Shown: positions 60,624 to 64,000 of the stretch, in pieces
Layout: each line of letters begins with the position of its first letter
Position numbering within the stretch: position 1 is the stretch's first letter
Source of the DNA: Gallibacterium genomosp. 1
GTDB lineage: Bacteria > Pseudomonadota > Gammaproteobacteria > Enterobacterales > Pasteurellaceae
Direction: 5' to 3'
Assembly: GCF_000771875.1 (NCBI RefSeq)
Contig: NZ_JPXX01000007.1
Coordinates: forward strand, 1-64,000
Length of the DNA stretch: 64,000 nucleotides
Notes under the pieces: generated by a model
The model's database searches: none
The model's input: only the letters and a program-made list of their open reading frames with translations
Told to the model about the DNA's origin: nothing
Program-made: the position numbers and the translations under genes

Positions 60624-61079
60624 TTACTCCTTATCTTGATGTTGTTTAATCATTTGCAATGCCTGTTCCAATTCTACGTTATTTTCTTTCGGAATAGGAT
60701 AAGGCTTGCCGTATTCATCTATTGCAACATAAGTGAATACAGCTTCAGTTACTAAATCACGCTTGGAAACAAAATCTCGAAATGCGTGTTTTACCCACAC
60801 CTCCACTTCTATTTGCAACGAAGTATTACCAACTCGAGTACAGCGTCCGTAACAACATACAATATCACCAACCGACACCGGCTTATGAAATGTAATGTTA
60901 TTAACGTGTACAGTAACCACACGCCGATGTGCAATTTCATTAGCTAAAATCGCACCACCAATATCCATTTGCGACATAATCCAACCGCCGAAAATATCAC
61001 CGTTGGCGTTGGTGTCAGAAGGCATTGCCAATGTTCTTAACAACAAAGTGCCACTTGGCACACGCTCTGTCGTACTCAT
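60624..61079 (-). CDS. yciA: Acyl-CoA thioesterase YciA
   Basis: YciA is a hot-dog-fold thioesterase that hydrolyses short to long acyl-CoAs; the Haemophilus enzyme has been characterised. The 151 residues show the family motif [16 protein letters not shown] near residue 23 with the catalytic aspartate, and [15 protein letters not shown] near residue 72. It overlaps yciB by four bases and is followed by yciI. Confidence 0.95.
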   Translation of the reverse strand: MSTTERVPSGTLLLRTLAMPSDTNANGDIFGGWIMSQMDIGGAILANEIAHRRVVTVHVNNITFHKPVSVGDIVCCYGRCTRVGNTSLQIEVEVWVKHAFRDFVSKRDLVTEAVFTYVAIDEYGKPYPIPKENNVELEQALQMIKQHQDKE

Positions 61080-61624
61080 TTTTCATCCCTATTTTTTTGT
61101 TGTGCAAGATGCGGATAAATATAAACACCGGTTAATAGTGATGCTGCCAAAGTCAAACCAAAAAAGCCGAAAGATTTAAAATCCACCCAGATATCATCTG
61201 ATAAAAACAGACTGACATAAATATTAATCAACATACATATAATAAAGAAAACTCCCCATCCTAAATTGAGGTTTTCCCATACTTTCTGTGGCAGTTCAAT
61301 TTCCTTGCCTAGCATACTTTTTATCAATAATTTCTTAAAGCCAAACTGGCTAATTAATAAAATCAAAGCAAATAATGCATAAACAATAGTGACTTTCCAT
61401 TTCAAAAATTCAAGATCATTAAAATAGGCTGTCAAACTACCGAAAAAGATGATAGCTATTGCCATAATCCATTGTGATTTCTCAATTTTGCCGTATTTGA
61501 TTTTCAAAATCGCAAATTGAATCATTGTGGCGATAATTAAGGTAATTGCCGCCTCACGCACGCCAAAAAATTTATAAACGGCAAAAAAGAGAATAAGTGG
61601 AATAAATTCTAATAGTTGTTTCAT
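61076..61624 (-). CDS. yciB: Septation protein A (YciB, IspZ)
   Basis: An integral inner-membrane protein of 182 residues with five hydrophobic segments. It opens with [19 protein letters not shown] and has [20 protein letters not shown] near residue 127, typical of the IspZ family. It has been linked with cell-envelope synthesis and division in E. coli and Shigella. It overlaps yciC and yciA by four bases each, so all four yci genes are coupled. Confidence 0.94.
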   Translation of the reverse strand: MKQLLEFIPLILFFAVYKFFGVREAAITLIIATMIQFAILKIKYGKIEKSQWIMAIAIIFFGSLTAYFNDLEFLKWKVTIVYALFALILLISQFGFKKLLIKSMLGKEIELPQKVWENLNLGWGVFFIICMLINIYVSLFLSDDIWVDFKSFGFFGLTLAASLLTGVYIYPHLAQQKNRDEK

Positions 61625-62361
61625 AATGATACTTTTTTCATAAACACACGATAAAAACGATAAGCAAAAATAAGCGAAAACAGATTAATAAAAGCAGTGA
61701 GAATGGTTGAAACCACCACTAAATTTTTGCCTAACAATAAAATTAATTGATTGCTAACCATCATAGGTAGCACATAAACCAAAAAAAGATAACCTAGAAT
61801 AGCTTTCCATTGACGACGTTGATTAATTAATTGATACAATTTACCTAAGCCCTGCTTTTCCGGTTCCAATAAATAGGCAAACGGCAACAGTGCTACTTTA
61901 GTTAAAAAATAACCACTGATAACAAATGAAACAATAGCACTGATCACTAATGTAGTTACATCATTTGAAATGGTTAAAGCACTCAACCCCATAAACATTG
62001 GGAAAAAAGCCAGCAACAAAATAATATTATAGCCGGCAAAACCAAATACTTTTTTTAACGCTTCCCCCAAATAAAGGAACATATCGTTGATACGATTCGT
62101 TAAAATTTGATCGACTGTCAAAATAAACCAAACCGTAAACAACAACGTTAAAAACAAATTGATGAATGCGGCAAAAACAAGTGGTGACGGAATTAATGTC
62201 GGAGTAGACAATAATTTTTCTAAACCACCGTATGAATTCACTATAAGTTGAAACACCAATGAGTTTAAGGCAAATAAAACGATAAAAGTGATCACAATCG
62301 GATAGCGATTGCGAACAAAATAACCACTTTCTTGGAAAATACGAAAAAAGTTGATAGGCAT
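61621..62361 (-). CDS. yciC: YciC family membrane protein
   Basis: The 246 residues form about six membrane segments of the UPF0259 (YciC) family. Family features are [11 protein letters not shown]-like N-terminus (here [12 protein letters not shown]) and the last helices near 190-235. Its function is unknown. It leads the cluster yciC-yciB-yciA-yciI and diverges from dsbD. Confidence 0.88.
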   Translation of the reverse strand: MPINFFRIFQESGYFVRNRYPIVITFIVLFALNSLVFQLIVNSYGGLEKLLSTPTLIPSPLVFAAFINLFLTLLFTVWFILTVDQILTNRINDMFLYLGEALKKVFGFAGYNIILLLAFFPMFMGLSALTISNDVTTLVISAIVSFVISGYFLTKVALLPFAYLLEPEKQGLGKLYQLINQRRQWKAILGYLFLVYVLPMMVSNQLILLLGKNLVVVSTILTAFINLFSLIFAYRFYRVFMKKVSL

Positions 62362-62481
62362 TGTTTCCTCTGTCTATTACATAAGTCAAAACAGCAAGAG
62401 TATAGCAACTTCAAGTAAGAAATTCAGCATAAGTATGCTAAACTTCGTGTCTTTAATATTTTAATGTGTGATAGCTGACTT

Positions 62482-64000
62482 ATGATTAAAAAATATTGGC
62501 AATTTTTTTGTATCATTTTCCTTGTTAACCTATTTTCTAGTGCTTATGCAGGTCTATTTGATAAAAAAGCGGAATTTCTTACTGTCGAACAAGCATTTCC
62601 ATTTTCAGTACAGGCACAAGCACAACAAATCATCCTACATTGGGAGATTCAACCCAATTATTATCTCTATAAACATACAATTCAGGTTAAAGGTGAAAAT
62701 ATTGCATTTACACAGCAAATTGAACCAATTGTAGAAAAAAGTCATCAAGATCCCTATTTCGGTAATACACAAGTCTATGAACAGGGCTTAGAAATCAAAT
62801 TGTTACCAAAACAAGGTATTTTCCACGCAGAAGGCAGTTTAGAAGTGAGCTATCAAGGGTGTACCGCAGGTTTATGTTATCCACCACAAACACGACAAAT
62901 ACAGCTTACAGAGCTATTAAACCACGATACATTAAACACAAATACGACAAATAATCAGGAAACATCTCTCACTCAACAGTTATTCCAAAGCAAATATGCT
63001 GCATTTTGGTTTTTTCTACTCGGTATAGGTTTAGCCTTCACCCCTTGTGTATTGCCTATGCTGCCTTTACTATCAGCATTGGTAATTGGGCAAAAACAAC
63101 GTGCTAATACAGCTAAAGCACTATTACTCAGTTTTGTATATGTTCAAGGAATGGCGTTCACTTATGCATTATTAGGATTAGCTGTCGCTGCTGTCGGGCT
63201 TTCCTTACAAGCGTGGTTGCAAAGCCCTTATGTATTGGCTTTCTTTGCGCTTTTATTTATTCTACTTGCCTGCTCTATGTTCGGTTTATTTAATTTACAA
63301 ATCCCCTCTAGCTGGCAAACTAAATTGAATGCATTAAGTCAAAAACAATCTGCTGGTATTTATGGTGGCGTATTTATAATGGGTGCTATTGCTGGTTTAA
63401 TTGCTTCACCCTGCACATCTGCGCCGCTTTCAGCAGCGCTGCTTTATGTCACACAGTCCGGTGATCTACTGACCGGTGCATTAACACTCTATTTATTAGC
63501 CTTAGGAATGGGCGTACCATTAATTGCAATTACCATCTTCGGCAATAAAATTCTACCTAAGTCCGGCGCTTGGCTAGAAAATGTGAAAGTTGCCTTCGGT
63601 TTTGTACTGCTAGCATTGCCGATTATTCTGCTTTCCCGTATTTTACCGACTTATTGGGAACAGATTTTGTGGTCATTATTGGGTATCTCTTCTTTTAGTT
63701 GGTTTATTACTATCGTTGGTAAAAAACATCGTTTTTGGCAGCTTTTTGCTCTTATCGGCATTGTTTTATCTACCACTCCGCTTTACTTCAGTTGGCAACA
63801 ATATTGGCAAAATAGCAATGGTAGTAATAGCGATAAAACCTTTATCACTGTAACTTCACTTAATCAATTACAACAACAATTGCAACAAAATCCTCATCAA
63901 ATCGCAATGGTTGATCTTTATGCTGACTGGTGTGTTGCTTGTAAAGAGTTTGAACATAAAACCTTTAATCAGCCACAAGTACAACAAAAGTTGTCTCAAA
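62482..64000 (+). CDS. dsbD: Thiol:disulfide interchange protein DsbD, cut by window edge
   Basis: DsbD carries electrons from cytoplasmic thioredoxin across the membrane to DsbC and others. The first 506 residues are present. A signal peptide (about 1-24, ending AYA) is followed by the N-terminal alpha domain with the cysteines of GCTAGLCYPP near residue 130. The membrane core beta has the cysteines in AFTPCVLPML near 190 and ASPCTSAPL near residue 312. The C-terminal gamma domain has DWCVACKEFE near 484. The frame is open to the edge. DsbC in this window is its expected partner. Confidence 0.96.
   Translation, partial: MIKKYWQFFCIIFLVNLFSSAYAGLFDKKAEFLTVEQAFPFSVQAQAQQIILHWEIQPNYYLYKHTIQVKGENIAFTQQIEPIVEKSHQDPYFGNTQVYEQGLEIKLLPKQGIFHAEGSLEVSYQGCTAGLCYPPQTRQIQLTELLNHDTLNTNTTNNQETSLTQQLFQSKYAAFWFFLLGIGLAFTPCVLPMLPLLSALVIGQKQRANTAKALLLSFVYVQGMAFTYALLGLAVAAVGLSLQAWLQSPYVLAFFALLFILLACSMFGLFNLQIPSSWQTKLNALSQKQSAGIYGGVFIMGAIAGLIASPCTSAPLSAALLYVTQSGDLLTGALTLYLLALGMGVPLIAITIFGNKILPKSGAWLENVKVAFGFVLLALPIILLSRILPTYWEQILWSLLGISSFSWFITIVGKKHRFWQLFALIGIVLSTTPLYFSWQQYWQNSNGSNSDKTFITVTSLNQLQQQLQQNPHQIAMVDLYADWCVACKEFEHKTFNQPQVQQKLSQ

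Overview
The window reads as a chromosome segment of a low-GC gammaproteobacterium of the family Pasteurellaceae (Haemophilus/Actinobacillus/Gallibacterium type). The support is the gene content and order, the protein sequences (talB, focA-pflB, mglBAC-galS-galTKM, DUF47-pit, dapF-DUF484-xerC-yigB, yciI-yciA-yciB-yciC), AT-rich spacers and enterobacterial-style regulation (FNR, CRP, GalR/S, threonine attenuator). I cannot name the species. There is no rRNA, recognisable tRNA, CRISPR array, prophage or complete mobile element; almost everything is core metabolism.

Layout. 1-3038 (minus): start of transaldolase, then hinT-uppP-ubiD. 3195-6566 (plus): focA-pflB behind a perfect FNR box, with no pflA after pflB. 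6728-8123: NADP glutamate dehydrogenase. 8261-9883 is the only decayed region: a three-gene amino-acid ABC transporter collapsed to about 0.7 kb behind what looks like a MetJ operator, a small lipoprotein, and the truncated end of a TauE/SafE-like permease beside another gene tail. 9942-18241: galactose block, with mglBAC and galS leftward and galTKM rightward, and CRP and GalS-like sites in the promoters. 18258-23145: thrABC with a clear thrL leader peptide and attenuator. 23283-24393: yggS and a DUF305 protein.

24552-46079 is one long leftward run. From the upstream end it reads: CYTH protein, radA, rpsB-tsf, pyrH, frr, dxr-uppS-cdsA-rseP-bamA-skp-lpxD-fabZ-lpxA, lpxB-rnhB, then dsbC-recJ-dsbA-like-mtn. 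This is the conserved translation, isoprenoid, phospholipid, outer-membrane assembly and lipid A supercluster, with a thiol-redox and DNA-repair block attached at its end.

46240-53876 (plus): DUF47-pit, ygiM-cca-nif3-like, fabI, rnb. 53935-55483 (minus): tdk-yvcK. 55633-60278 (plus): dapF-DUF484-xerC-yigB, then dcuB. 60325-62361 (minus): the yci cluster. 62482 to the end: dsbD, cut by the window edge.

How the genes work together. The Mgl importer and GalM/K/T deliver and convert galactose under CRP and GalS-type control. FocA-PflB and DcuB point to mixed-acid fermentation and fumarate-linked anaerobic metabolism. DsbC and DsbD, with a DsbA-like protein that has a C-R-I-C active site, handle periplasmic disulfides. 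I did not find a clearly new multigene system. The most notable items are the decayed transporter with its surviving Met-box-like operator, a CCA-adding enzyme whose HD domain has lost its metal ligands, the unusual CRIC oxidoreductase, the unannotated thrL leader, the S2-type rpsB leader, and an lpxA/lpxB junction split by a hairpin carrying an uptake-signal-like core.
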